This document shows, piece after piece, positions 1-8,738 of a stretch of DNA of 64,000 bases. Location of the stretch: contig JAZDIP010000022.1 in the NCBI GenBank assembly GCA_043804925.1, positions 62,001-126,000 on the forward strand. Reading direction: 5' to 3'. The position numbers and the translations under genes are program-made. How positions within the stretch are numbered: position 1 is the first letter of the stretch; the number at the start of each line of letters is the position of its first letter. The notes under the pieces were generated by a model. The model saw only the letters and a list, made by a program, of their open reading frames with translations. It was not told the origin of the DNA and ran no database searches. The stretch comes from ChocPot-Mid sp043804925 (lineage in GTDB: Bacteria; Bacteroidota; Ignavibacteria; Kapaibacteriales; UBA2268).

Positions 1-410
1 ACAAAATAAACCAATACAATAAAACAGTTGAAATATATTATTCACGAATTGAAAAATTGGATAGTATAACTGCATTAAAATATTCCAAATATAATTTTTT
101 CTACTGGACTAAACAAAAAGAGATTCCTGAAGAATATGGCACTGATTATAAGAGTTTTTTAACATGGATGTCAAACCGTATTAATAAAATGAACCAAGTT
201 ATAATGGAAATTTCCACCCTAAATTTGAAAAAGCAAAAAACAGATACTCTCTCCGATGAATTTTTTGAACTCCAAAAAGAAACAATGGCTTTAGACTCCA
301 ATCAAAAAGTAAACAAAGAATTGTTATATTCTCCGGATGAACTTAATGAAATTTACGAAGAAGCGAATGAGGAAAAAAATGAATTATATGATAAGAAATT
401 TAAAAAATAA
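1..410 (+). CDS. C-terminal part of a truncated unknown protein
   Basis: Reading frame 3 is open from the left edge of the window to the TAA at 408-410, so this is the 3' end of a gene whose start lies outside. A TTG at 57 could serve as a start, but the open frame upstream of it (ending SRIEK just before the TTG) makes a longer protein more likely. The visible part is rich in Lys, Glu and Asn and predicted to be mostly helical, with a charged tail ending KKFKK and no recognisable motif. It ends 16 bases before the PhoH-like gene on the same strand, so the two may be co-transcribed. Function unknown; only that it is a real, partial coding region is claimed. Confidence 0.6.
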   Translation, partial: KINQYNKTVEIYYSRIEKLDSITALKYSKYNFFYWTKQKEIPEEYGTDYKSFLTWMSNRINKMNQVIMEISTLNLKKQKTDTLSDEFFELQKETMALDSNQKVNKELLYSPDELNEIYEEANEEKNELYDKKFKK

Positions 411-426
411 GTAATTATATTTGTAT

Positions 427-1422
427 ATGGAAATACACGAAAAGAAGATAAAAATAGAAAATACCGGACTCGTACAGGTTTTGGGATTTAATGATGAATT
501 TTTACGGTTGATTGACAATAAGTTTCAATCAGTGGTAACCGTTCGGGGAAATAATCTTTTCGTTAGAGGCGGTTCTGCAGAAATCAGACTGATAGAATCT
601 GTTTTTAAGGAGATGTCATATATATTGAACCGAAATGGTGAATTAAAAATTGAAGATGTATTATCAGTTATTGAAATAATAGATTCAGAGAGGATTGAGA
701 AAACCAAGCAATCCGCAAAACAAAGCGGTTCCGGTAAACAGGATATAATTTATTATGGAATAAAAGACACTGTTAAAGTTAGAAATCCAAAACAGCTTGA
801 CTATTATAAAAAAGTGAAGAGCAGTGACCTTGTTTTTGCAGTAGGACCAGCCGGTACGGGCAAGACATTTCTTGCAGTAGCAATGGCTTTGGATGCTTTA
901 AAAGAAAATTTAGTTAGCAAAATAATAATATCGAGACCGGCTGTCGAAGCAGGCGAATCACTTGGTTTTTTACCGGGTGATTTGACTGAAAAATTAGACC
1001 CATATCTGAGACCTTTAACGGATGCCTTATATTTAATGATTGGTCCGGATAAACTTAAATCGATGTTTGAAAAAAATATAATCGAGATAACACCTTTAGC
1101 ATATATGAGGGGTAGAACTTTGAATAATGCATTCATTATTCTCGATGAAGCTCAAAACACAACAATTACTCAAATGAAAATGTTTTTAACAAGAATGGGG
1201 AATAATTCCAAGGCAATAGTAACCGGTGATATTACCCAAATTGATTTAAAGGAAAAAAACAATTCCGGTCTTATTGATGCTATTAAAATTTTAAAGAAAA
1301 TCGAAGGGATAAAATTTATTTACTTTACAAAAAACGATGTTGTCAGGCACAAACTTGTTACTAAAATCATAAATGCTTATGAAAAATCGGAAAATGGCAA
1401 ATTGACAGAAGGTAAATTTTGA
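427..1422 (+). CDS. PhoH-like ATPase
   Basis: Cytoplasmic PhoH family protein (RNA-associated P-loop ATPase, often linked to RNA metabolism with YbeY). Residues 1-95 form the small N-terminal domain of bacterial PhoH-like proteins. Walker A (GPAGTGKT) is at about residues 140-147 and Walker B (IILDEAQN) at about 237-244, followed by the family signature TITQMKMFLTRMG and sensor VTGD. Length (331 aa) is usual. I chose the ATG at 427 over the in-frame TTG at 421 because it gives the standard MEIHE-type start. A TATATTTG box at 415-422 resembles the Bacteroidota -7 element but lacks a clear upstream TTTG; if used, the message would be leaderless. The diadenylate cyclase gene follows 146 bases downstream. 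No ybeY is visible nearby. Confidence 0.93.
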   Translation: MEIHEKKIKIENTGLVQVLGFNDEFLRLIDNKFQSVVTVRGNNLFVRGGSAEIRLIESVFKEMSYILNRNGELKIEDVLSVIEIIDSERIEKTKQSAKQSGSGKQDIIYYGIKDTVKVRNPKQLDYYKKVKSSDLVFAVGPAGTGKTFLAVAMALDALKENLVSKIIISRPAVEAGESLGFLPGDLTEKLDPYLRPLTDALYLMIGPDKLKSMFEKNIIEITPLAYMRGRTLNNAFIILDEAQNTTITQMKMFLTRMGNNSKAIVTGDITQIDLKEKNNSGLIDAIKILKKIEGIKFIYFTKNDVVRHKLVTKIINAYEKSENGKLTEGKF

Positions 1423-1500
1423 CCTGATAACTCAAGTAATTTGAGGAAAAACTAGCCGAGGATGGCTATCAAAACTGAAGCTATCAACATAGTTAAGTTG
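1423..1500 (+). other. Intergenic segment with consecutive hairpins
   Basis: Between phoH and cdaA three short hairpins follow each other: CTCAA/TTGAG (1431-1435 with 1441-1445), TAGCC/GGCTA (1453-1457 with 1464-1468), and CTAT/ATAG (1481-1484 with 1489-1492). None has a T-tract like a terminator. I do not recognise a known RNA family. It could be a leader element of cdaA or chance pairing in AT-rich DNA. Confidence 0.25.
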
Positions 1501-1568
1501 GGAAAATAGAAGATGTTATGAAATAAATTGATTTGATATATATTATAATTTATTAAACTAAACAAGAT

Positions 1569-2360
1569 ATGCTGGAAATATTTAAAATAGGATTCTTAAA
1601 TGTAACAATTATTGACCTTATTGATATCGGGATAATATCAATACTTGTTTTTTGGATATATAGAGCATTAAGAGGAACCGTCGCCGTTCAGATATTATTT
1701 GGCTTAATGATTTTAATTGGTTTGCAATTTATAACCGAAGCGATTAGTTTAAAATCATTAAATTGGCTTTTAAGAACCTTGACGGATATCTGGCTTCTTG
1801 CTTTTATTATTCTTTTTCAACCAGAATTGCGAAGACTGCTTTTAATGATAACTCGTAGTCCTATTTTCAAAATGTTCGTTAAATCGAGGATTATACAAAC
1901 AATTGATGTGGTTGTTGATTCGGCTATTGGTTTTTCAGAAAAACATATAGGAGCCCTAATTGTATTTACTCGTTCACAAAATGTAGAAATTACGGTTGAC
2001 ACAGGTATTCCTTTACATGCAATAGTTTCCAATGAACTGTTAGCTTCAATATTCAATACAAAATCACCTTTGCATGATGGAGCCGTTGTCATTGAAAATC
2101 AAATAATAATAGCGGCAAGGTGCGTTTTACCCCTATCAACCGTAACCAAGTACGGTCCTAAAAACTTAGGGACAAGACATAGGGCAGGATTAGGATTGTC
2201 GGAACAACTGGATGTTGTTGTTTTAATTATATCCGAAGAAACAGGAGCAATATCAATCGCTGATGGAGGAATATTGGAATTAGATATTAAAAAAGAGAAT
2301 TTGCATAAGGTACTTAGTGCTAAGCTTTCAGATAGGGAGATACCCATGGATAAAATGTAG
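1569..2360 (+). CDS. cdaA: Diadenylate cyclase, membrane type (CdaA/DacA)
   Basis: Makes the second messenger cyclic di-AMP from two ATP. The 263 aa protein has three N-terminal membrane helices (about residues 12-31, 38-57 and 70-88) and then the DisA_N catalytic domain. The two diagnostic motifs are present: DGA at 170-172 (in SPLHDGAVV) and RHR at 203-205 (in LGTRHRAG). Length and layout match CdaA (about 270 aa). The usual partner gene cdaR does not follow; the next gene is pcm, 36 bases downstream. A c-di-AMP riboswitch at 51976 in front of a KimA-type potassium importer gives this enzyme a plausible target inside the same window. Confidence 0.95.
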   Translation: MLEIFKIGFLNVTIIDLIDIGIISILVFWIYRALRGTVAVQILFGLMILIGLQFITEAISLKSLNWLLRTLTDIWLLAFIILFQPELRRLLLMITRSPIFKMFVKSRIIQTIDVVVDSAIGFSEKHIGALIVFTRSQNVEITVDTGIPLHAIVSNELLASIFNTKSPLHDGAVVIENQIIIAARCVLPLSTVTKYGPKNLGTRHRAGLGLSEQLDVVVLIISEETGAISIADGGILELDIKKENLHKVLSAKLSDREIPMDKM

Positions 2361-2396
2361 AAAATCAATTCAAATGCTAACATTGTTAAATTTATA

Positions 2397-3065
2397 ATGG
2401 TTAAAATAAATTCTGATAATAATTACCGGGAAAAAAGATTTCAACTTGTTCAATCGTTGAGAAGAAAAGGAATTTCTGATGAAGCACTTTTATCGGTTCT
2501 CGAGGAATTACCGAGGGAATTATTTGTTGAACCTGCATTTATTAATAGGGCTTATGATGACACAGCCCTGCCAATCCGATGTATGCAAACAATATCACAA
2601 CCATTTACGGTTGCATATATGACACAGTTGCTTGAGATTGAGCCAGGAAATAAAATTTTAGAAATAGGAACAGGAAGTGGTTATCAGGCAGCAATTTTGT
2701 ATTTGATGGGAGCAAGAGTCTACTCAATTGAAAGAATTCCTGAACTACTAAATAATGCAAAATATTTATTTGACAAATTGAATTTCGATATCAAATGCTT
2801 CGAGGGTGATGGAACTGTAGGACTTAATCAATTTGCACCTTTTGATGGAATAATCGTTACAGCAGCAGCCCCTTCGGTGCCTCAACAATTAGTTCAACAG
2901 CTGAAAACAGGTGGCAAATTAGTCGTCCCAATTGGAGAAAAAAACTTACAAACTATGAATTTAATAATAAAAGCAGATAAAAATAATTATAAGATTATCG
3001 AAAGAGACACATTTAAATTTGTTCCTTTAATTGGTATAGACGGATGGAGCGAACTTGTCGAGTAG
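2397..3065 (+). CDS. pcm: Protein-L-isoaspartate O-methyltransferase
   Basis: SAM-dependent repair enzyme that methylates isoaspartyl residues formed by ageing of proteins. The SAM-binding loop EIGTGSGYQ is at about residues 89-97; the family sequences ISQPFTVAYM (66-75) and the later FDGIIVTAAAP strand-loop are present. Length (222 aa) is typical. The start ATG at 2397 lies 36 bases after cdaA, so the two may share a transcript. Nothing unusual is seen. Confidence 0.95.
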   Translation: MVKINSDNNYREKRFQLVQSLRRKGISDEALLSVLEELPRELFVEPAFINRAYDDTALPIRCMQTISQPFTVAYMTQLLEIEPGNKILEIGTGSGYQAAILYLMGARVYSIERIPELLNNAKYLFDKLNFDIKCFEGDGTVGLNQFAPFDGIIVTAAAPSVPQQLVQQLKTGGKLVVPIGEKNLQTMNLIIKADKNNYKIIERDTFKFVPLIGIDGWSELVE

Positions 3066-3360
3066 TTGAATAGTTTACATTTTATATTTGTAAAAGCCAA
3101 ATGTGTAAAAAAAATCATTACTCAGACGTATATTTGATTTTATCGCTTATACATTAATTAAAACCAGGTTTTTTTAATATTAAAAGAAGTCACTTCACCA
3201 GTAATAATTGACAAAATGAAATAAAAAAATAATTTTTTTATGGGTTAATTCGTTTATAAACAAAATTTGCAATTGTTTTTATAATTGACAAGAATAAAGT
3301 AAATTGTGTTTTTATAATTATTGATAGTTAATAATTGTTGCTGTAAACAACAATAGAGCA
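3066..3360. other. AT-rich intergenic region before T9SS cargo pair
   Basis: About 295 bases without a gene. It holds a diverged direct repeat (AATTGTTTTTATAATTGA-like, around 3270 and 3302) and a hairpin ATTGTTG/CAACAAT (3334-3340 with 3348-3354) just before the ATG at 3361. It presumably carries the promoter of the 3361 gene, but no clear TTTG/TAnnTTTG pair was found. Confidence 0.4.
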
Positions 3361-3894
3361 ATGACAGAACTAAACAAAGAAATTACAAATTCGGGGAAAA
3401 ATACTAAATTTTTTCTTTTGATGATTATTGCATTTTTAAGTTCAATAAATATCCTTATTTCCCAAAGTATAAGCAAACCATATCTTGCTCCGGCAAAGGA
3501 TTATACACCTCAAATTTATAAGTATTTATTTACTATACCTACTGAAAATACTGTTACCAAGCCGGAAAACCAGGATTCGAAACTAAAGAAAATTCAATCG
3601 GTATCGAGTGATTCCCTATCGAATAACATGGAAATCAGCTATAACAGTAATGATTTGGGTAAACCTGATAAATTAAACGTAACGGTTAAAGAGAAAGATA
3701 AAAAAATAAATATAACTATTTATAATCTAATTGGAAATAAAGTATCGGATGTATATAATGCAGCACCAGGTTCAAATGACATTGAAATCGAAAATTTCAA
3801 GAAAGAAATCGAAAAACTTTCCAACGGTGTATATATCTGCGTATTGCAGGGTTATGATTATCGTCTAATGAGAAAATTTACAATTTCCCGATAA
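3361..3894 (+). CDS. Small exported protein with T9SS C-terminal sorting domain
   Basis: 177 aa. A hydrophobic segment at about residues 19-35 acts as a signal peptide or anchor after a longish polar start, then a low-complexity Lys/Asn/Ser-rich middle. The last 70 residues have the type A sorting-domain pattern: INITIYNLIGN, then IEKLSNGVYIC, ending MRKFTISR. Such domains direct Bacteroidota proteins through the type IX secretion system to the cell surface or medium. There is no room for an enzyme domain; it may be a structural or adhesive peptide. The next T9SS protein starts 21 bases downstream, suggesting an operon. Passenger function unknown. Confidence 0.8.
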   Translation: MTELNKEITNSGKNTKFFLLMIIAFLSSINILISQSISKPYLAPAKDYTPQIYKYLFTIPTENTVTKPENQDSKLKKIQSVSSDSLSNNMEISYNSNDLGKPDKLNVTVKEKDKKINITIYNLIGNKVSDVYNAAPGSNDIEIENFKKEIEKLSNGVYICVLQGYDYRLMRKFTISR

Positions 3895-3915
3895 TTTTAT
3901 TTATTGAATCTTCAA

Positions 3916-5280
3916 ATGAAATTAAAATTATATATATTGCTTTTTTTATTATCACTGAATTTATGTAAATCATCTAACATTGAAATCCTCTGGCAATACC
4001 AGATTCATGGTTCCATGATTAATAAGTTACTTTTCAACAATTCCGAAGAAATGATAATATCATGTAGCTCCGACAAAACAATAAAAATGACAAACTCTCA
4101 AACAGGTGAAATAATTAATGATTTCACTTTTGAAAATAATATATACGACCTCGCATTAATACCCGATGAAAACTTACTCCTTGTTTCCCAAAAACACCGG
4201 ACCAATTCCAAGGTATGTATTTTCAATATGGAAACAAAATCAGAACAAATTAGTTTTGACCTGAGATTATTATTGGATTCAAATGTATCGGTACAAAATC
4301 AGGAATTTATAGAAGTTCATGCTTTACCAATATCCAAAACCATGATTTTAACAGGCATAGGCATTTATTCTTATTCTAACGCAAACCATTATTATAAAGG
4401 GCGGCTCGACTTATGGGATATAAACACAGGTGCATGGGTTAAGGAAGTTTTCTCTGGTGGTATGGTAAATAATTTGGTTATATCTCCCGACGGTAAGAGC
4501 ATCGCATTTTCAACAATTCAACGAACATCAGAGTATATAGCAAACTGGGTTTACAAAGAAATTGAAGAAACCAAGCTTTTTACTACTGACACAAGCTTTT
4601 CGGAATTTAGTCTTTTAAGAGAAGATTATGATGAGAACATGGAGTACGCAGATACAGAAGTAATTAACGAAATTGCTTATTCAAAAGATTCAAAATTCAT
4701 TGCTTTGGCAACCGACGACCATCATTTGTTTGTATTTAGTATTGATAATAAAATTTTACAGGATTCAATATTTTCATGTAGTTGTTACGCCGACCAATCA
4801 ATTGGCTTTGTATTTAACGGAGAGTATATATTATCCGGAACCAATAATGGAAAGATTAATTTCTGGAATCTTGAATTCAAAATCGGGATTGACAGTCATA
4901 CATATCCCGAAAATCCAATGATTACATCCATAGCTACATCCAATACAAAAAACCTTTATGCCATTGCTGACGTAAAGGGCAATATTAGCATGATAACTTG
5001 GTGGTATATCAACGATGTACCTCGGCAAATCATTGTTAATAAGCCAGAATACAATATTAGCTATACTAATGATAAATTGGAGTTGGAATTACTTAATGAT
5101 TACTTTCAAGTTGACACAAGAATCTATGACATACTCGGAAAACCAATTAATAACATAAATACGGTTAATACCGGTAACAGGATAATTTTCACGACAGAAC
5201 AACTTGCTACCGGTATATATTTCCTGACGACGACAATTGATGGAATTACAGTGATAGAAAAATTCCAAAAATTTGATTAA
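3916..5280 (+). CDS. WD40/beta-propeller T9SS cargo protein
   Basis: 454 aa. The ATG at 3916 opens directly on a signal peptide (KLKLYILLFLLSLNLC), so it is preferred to the TTG at 3904. The body contains repeated WD40-like blades (for example MIISCSSDKTIKM, GRLDLWDINTGAW, IALATDDHHLFVFS, ILSGTNNGKINFWN). The last 75 residues form a T9SS sorting domain (DTRIYDILGK, then LATGIYFLTT, ending VIEKFQKFD). Likely a secreted interaction scaffold. Its stop codon overlaps the stop of the convergent rpe gene: the four bases TTAA at 5277-5280 serve both strands, leaving no room for a terminator. Confidence 0.85.
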   Translation: MKLKLYILLFLLSLNLCKSSNIEILWQYQIHGSMINKLLFNNSEEMIISCSSDKTIKMTNSQTGEIINDFTFENNIYDLALIPDENLLLVSQKHRTNSKVCIFNMETKSEQISFDLRLLLDSNVSVQNQEFIEVHALPISKTMILTGIGIYSYSNANHYYKGRLDLWDINTGAWVKEVFSGGMVNNLVISPDGKSIAFSTIQRTSEYIANWVYKEIEETKLFTTDTSFSEFSLLREDYDENMEYADTEVINEIAYSKDSKFIALATDDHHLFVFSIDNKILQDSIFSCSCYADQSIGFVFNGEYILSGTNNGKINFWNLEFKIGIDSHTYPENPMITSIATSNTKNLYAIADVKGNISMITWWYINDVPRQIIVNKPEYNISYTNDKLELELLNDYFQVDTRIYDILGKPINNINTVNTGNRIIFTTEQLATGIYFLTTTIDGITVIEKFQKFD

Positions 5281-5954
5281 ACTTTATTTGCTCTTTCAGC
5301 CCTTTTCCTAAGTTCTTTAATATTAGCTACAACATCACCTTTAAAAATTCCCGAACCACAAACGAGTATATTGGCTCCGGCTCTTACAATATCGCGAACA
5401 TTTTCAATTTTTACTCCCCCGTCAACTTCTATTTCAACTTCCTTCATACTTCTTTTAATAAGATAATTCCTTAGCAATTCGGCTCTTCTCAAAAATGTAG
5501 GGATAAACTCTTGTCCGCCAAATCCCGGATTGACCGACATCAACAGAATAAAATCACTGTACTCAGCCGCATCAAAAGCAAAATCGAGAGGAGTCGCAGG
5601 ATTGAGTGCCATACCGGCTTTAGCACCCATTTTTCGTATCAATCCGAGAGTTCTGTGCAAATGTACCTGTCTTTCAACATGAACCGAAACCATGTTGGCA
5701 CCTGCGTTCACAAAATCTTCAATATATCTGTCGGGATTGCTAATCATTAAGTGACATGAAATGGGTATTTTTGATACTCTTCTGATAGCTTCGACAATTA
5801 AAGGACCAATTGTAATATTCGGAACGAAATGACCGTCCATAACATCAACGTGTAGAATGTCTGCTCCACCATCTTCGCATTTTTTAATGTCATCGGAAAG
5901 ATGGGCAAAATCTGCAGAAAGCAGAGATGGTGCGATTTTTATTTGTTTTTTCAT
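5277..5954 (-). CDS. rpe: Ribulose-phosphate 3-epimerase
   Basis: TIM-barrel enzyme interconverting ribulose 5-phosphate and xylulose 5-phosphate in the pentose phosphate pathway. Metal and catalytic residues are in place: His35 and Asp37 (in HVDVMDGHFVPN), His68 (in SCHLM) and Asp178 (in EVDGG); the phosphate loop SVNPGFGGQ is at about 140-148. 225 aa is the usual length. Its ATG overlaps the stop of the upstream Lon-like gene by 4 bases (ATGA type), so the two are translationally coupled. Confidence 0.96.
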   Translation of the reverse strand: MKKQIKIAPSLLSADFAHLSDDIKKCEDGGADILHVDVMDGHFVPNITIGPLIVEAIRRVSKIPISCHLMISNPDRYIEDFVNAGANMVSVHVERQVHLHRTLGLIRKMGAKAGMALNPATPLDFAFDAAEYSDFILLMSVNPGFGGQEFIPTFLRRAELLRNYLIKRSMKEVEIEVDGGVKIENVRDIVRAGANILVCGSGIFKGDVVANIKELRKRAERANKV

Positions 5955-8518
5955 CTTCTTTCCTCAGATTTTAATACTTCTTCCAGAGTAGGAGGTTTCA
6001 ACTGTACTGCATTTTTCTGCGGAATATCAGATTTAAAAGCTGAGCGTTTTCTCTTGAATAATCTCAAATCCTCAAGCCGGTCTATAACAATCCTGAATAA
6101 AGAACCTTTAGGATAGCTTCCGTCTTCTTGCTTTTCACCTGCTTCCAGACCCATTAAGAGCTTTACTCCATCCTCGATTTTCGAGTAAGAATAAATATGG
6201 AATTTGCCCTGCTTAACGGCATCAACAATATCATCAATCAGCATCAAATCCCCAACATTCTGCTTTGGAATAATGACTCCATGTTCCCCGGTTAAACCTC
6301 TTTCCTGACAGATTTCAAAAAAACCGCGTATTTTCTCATTAACTCCGCCAATTGGCTGAATATCCCCCTTTTGATTCACAGAGCCGGTAATCGCAAAATT
6401 CTGTTTAATAGGAACATTGGTTATAGCTGAAAGCAAAGCATATATTTCTGCAGCAGTCGCACTGTCTCCGTCAATACCTCCGTAGTTTTGTTCAAATGCG
6501 ATTGAAGCTGTAAGAGTAAATGGCTTATCAGTCGAAAATCGTTCCCTGATAAATCCCGAAAGAATCAGAACACCTTTGTTATGAATCGAACCGCTCATAT
6601 CAACTTCGCGTTCAATATTAATTATACCTGCATCGCCGGCACTGACAGTAGCAGTGATTCGGGCTGGTTTGCCAAAAATAATAAGACCGGTATCCAAAAT
6701 CGTTAGACCATTGATTTGTCCGACACGTTCTCCATCTGTGTCAATAAGAGTATTTCCTTCAAGAATTTGGAATTTCATTTTCTCGTCAAGTAAATTATTC
6801 CGGTATCTTCTGTACTCGATTGCAGTTTTGACATCCTCCCTCCTTATAAATTTTTTAGGTTCTTTTCGGTGCTTTCCATCATAAAATGCGGCTTCGCGAA
6901 CTACATCGGCAACATTTGAGAATTTTAAGGAAATTCTGTTTTGTTGCCCGGCTTGCTCTACAGCCCATTCAACTATAGCAGCCACAGCATCGGGTGTACA
7001 CGGAGGCAACTTGTCTTCTTTACAAATTTTTGCTATAAACTGAGCATAGCTATTTATTAGCTCCTTCGTTCTTTCAGTCTCATAATCAAATTGTGCATTT
7101 ATCTTAAATATTTTCTTAAAACCTTTTTCATAATAATATAAATAATAATATAAGGAGGAACCGCCGATAATTATTACTTTGACCTTAACGTCAATCGGTT
7201 CGGGTTTCATAAGTAACTGTGATAATTGAAATACTGCTTCGTAAGGTTGAATTTCCAATTTATCATAAAGTAAAACACGTTTTAAAACGGGCCATACTCC
7301 CTGCTCAGAAAAAATATCGAGTGCATTTACTATTAAATACCCTTGGTCGGCTCTGAGTATGGAACCTGCTTTTATTTTTGTAAAATCCGTCCTCCAAAAA
7401 CCTCTTGAATCGAATGTACGTTCAATTGTACCAAAAAGATTAGTATATGTGGGTGCTGTTTCTACAACCACCGGTGCAGATGTCGTCTTTGAATTATCCA
7501 ATATTACATTAACCCTGAATACATTGAATTTATCTTCAGTTGTTTCGTCTGAATCGGTTTCATTTTCCGTATCGGTATCTATTGGATTGGGTGAATTCAC
7601 AAATAACTTAATATTTTCCAGTATATATTTTTTAACTTCTTCAATATACAAATCAACTTTATCGTCAACAAATGTTTCTTTGATATGCCCGAAAACAGAA
7701 TGGATGTTCAATGAAGCAGCAGATTTGTCGTTTTCGTAGATTGCTTTTTTAAATTCCTGCATTAGTTTCAAACCCTCATGTGCAAGATTGAAAATCTCAT
7801 TATGAAATTTTAAATAATTCTTCTTGATTGCATCAGCATCCTTTTTCTTCATTTTACCTTCGGCAATCAACTCGTCAAGAGTGTCAATTCTGACGGGCTG
7901 ACCTTCAACCAAAGGAAAAACTTCAGGTTGTACGGCACCATTTTCTGCTTCCAATTGTCCGCGAACAAAACCCAAGGGTCTAATTTTTTTATCGAACCTA
8001 TCCAAAATATCTTTTTCTTTTTTCTGGTATTCTTCAATAATTTCACGTCTGGACTTTTGTATTGATTCTTCTTCAAAAAGTTTTGGAAGCCGCCTGTTCA
8101 AATACTCGATTGTATCCTTCATCATTTTTGACAGTTCCTTCCCTTTCCCTTTTTCGAGTTTAAGCAGCCGCGGTTCATCGGAATTGTTGAAGTTATTCAC
8201 ATAGCAGTAATCGTAGGTTATTGGCTTAACGGTCGTTACATCTTCCAAGACATTTTTGACTGTTGTAAGTCTGCCTGTTCCGGCAAGACCCGTCACAAAA
8301 ATGTTATACCCTTTTGAAAACAACTCTGCGCCGAGCCGTATTGACTCGATAGCACGAGGTTGACCAACGATTTTATCCAAGGGCTTTACAGATGCAGTAG
8401 ATTTAAATTTAAATAAAGATGTCGGGCATTCCCATCTTAATTGAGATGGATTAATTTCCACAGCCCCCGGTTTTTGAGTGAGCTTAGCTTTTACTACCTT
8501 AGTTTTTTTCTTTGCCAT
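5951..8518 (-). CDS. Lon-family ATP-binding protease (LonH/YcbZ-like)
   Basis: 855 aa cytoplasmic AAA-type protein with a C-terminal Lon protease domain. The N-terminal P-loop reads GLAGTGR at about 77-83, with Arg in place of the usual Walker A Lys, as I recall is typical of the AAA_32/YcbZ branch. A long, charged, helical insertion follows (about 110-330). The protease dyad is a Ser in DGDSATAAE (about residue 686) and a Lys in GGVNEKIRGF (about 727), the correct spacing for Lon. No substrate-binding LAN domain is present. It overlaps rpe by 4 bases. Probably ATP-binding-dependent proteolysis; substrates unknown. Confidence 0.9.
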   Translation of the reverse strand: MAKKKTKVVKAKLTQKPGAVEINPSQLRWECPTSLFKFKSTASVKPLDKIVGQPRAIESIRLGAELFSKGYNIFVTGLAGTGRLTTVKNVLEDVTTVKPITYDYCYVNNFNNSDEPRLLKLEKGKGKELSKMMKDTIEYLNRRLPKLFEEESIQKSRREIIEEYQKKEKDILDRFDKKIRPLGFVRGQLEAENGAVQPEVFPLVEGQPVRIDTLDELIAEGKMKKKDADAIKKNYLKFHNEIFNLAHEGLKLMQEFKKAIYENDKSAASLNIHSVFGHIKETFVDDKVDLYIEEVKKYILENIKLFVNSPNPIDTDTENETDSDETTEDKFNVFRVNVILDNSKTTSAPVVVETAPTYTNLFGTIERTFDSRGFWRTDFTKIKAGSILRADQGYLIVNALDIFSEQGVWPVLKRVLLYDKLEIQPYEAVFQLSQLLMKPEPIDVKVKVIIIGGSSLYYYLYYYEKGFKKIFKINAQFDYETERTKELINSYAQFIAKICKEDKLPPCTPDAVAAIVEWAVEQAGQQNRISLKFSNVADVVREAAFYDGKHRKEPKKFIRREDVKTAIEYRRYRNNLLDEKMKFQILEGNTLIDTDGERVGQINGLTILDTGLIIFGKPARITATVSAGDAGIINIEREVDMSGSIHNKGVLILSGFIRERFSTDKPFTLTASIAFEQNYGGIDGDSATAAEIYALLSAITNVPIKQNFAITGSVNQKGDIQPIGGVNEKIRGFFEICQERGLTGEHGVIIPKQNVGDLMLIDDIVDAVKQGKFHIYSYSKIEDGVKLLMGLEAGEKQEDGSYPKGSLFRIVIDRLEDLRLFKRKRSAFKSDIPQKNAVQLKPPTLEEVLKSEERR

Positions 8519-8720
8519 AACACATTCCCATAATTAAGGATTAAATTATTCAATTGATGTAATATTAAAATTCAGAAAATAATACCGAAATACCAAATAT
8601 TATTTTTTATCTGTAATTTTTTTTTGAGTCTAATTATTTGGATTTTATGAGGATACCTTTCGGAAGATTTGATATAAATTCTATCTCCGCTATAAAAGAC
8701 GGGGCTAATGTTTCCTTCAT

Positions 8721-8738
8721 TGTCAATTTTAATTGACA
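8721..8738. repeat. Short perfect palindrome at the end of the YgiQ gene
   Basis: TGTCAATT, a two-base centre, AATTGACA. It overlaps the stop codon of the minus-strand radical SAM gene. No T-tract follows on either side, so a terminator role is doubtful; an mRNA 3' stabilising hairpin is possible. Confidence 0.4.

Noticed and set aside
3066..3090. TATATTTG at 3083-3090 with a TTG upstream as a promoter
   Set aside because: Spacer of only 14 bases, too short for the Bacteroidota-type promoter.
8640..8725. 28-codon open frame starting ATG after the YgiQ gene on the minus strand (MKETLAPSFIAEI...)
   Set aside because: Very short, no recognisable domain, and the overlapping frame is equally open; nothing supports translation.
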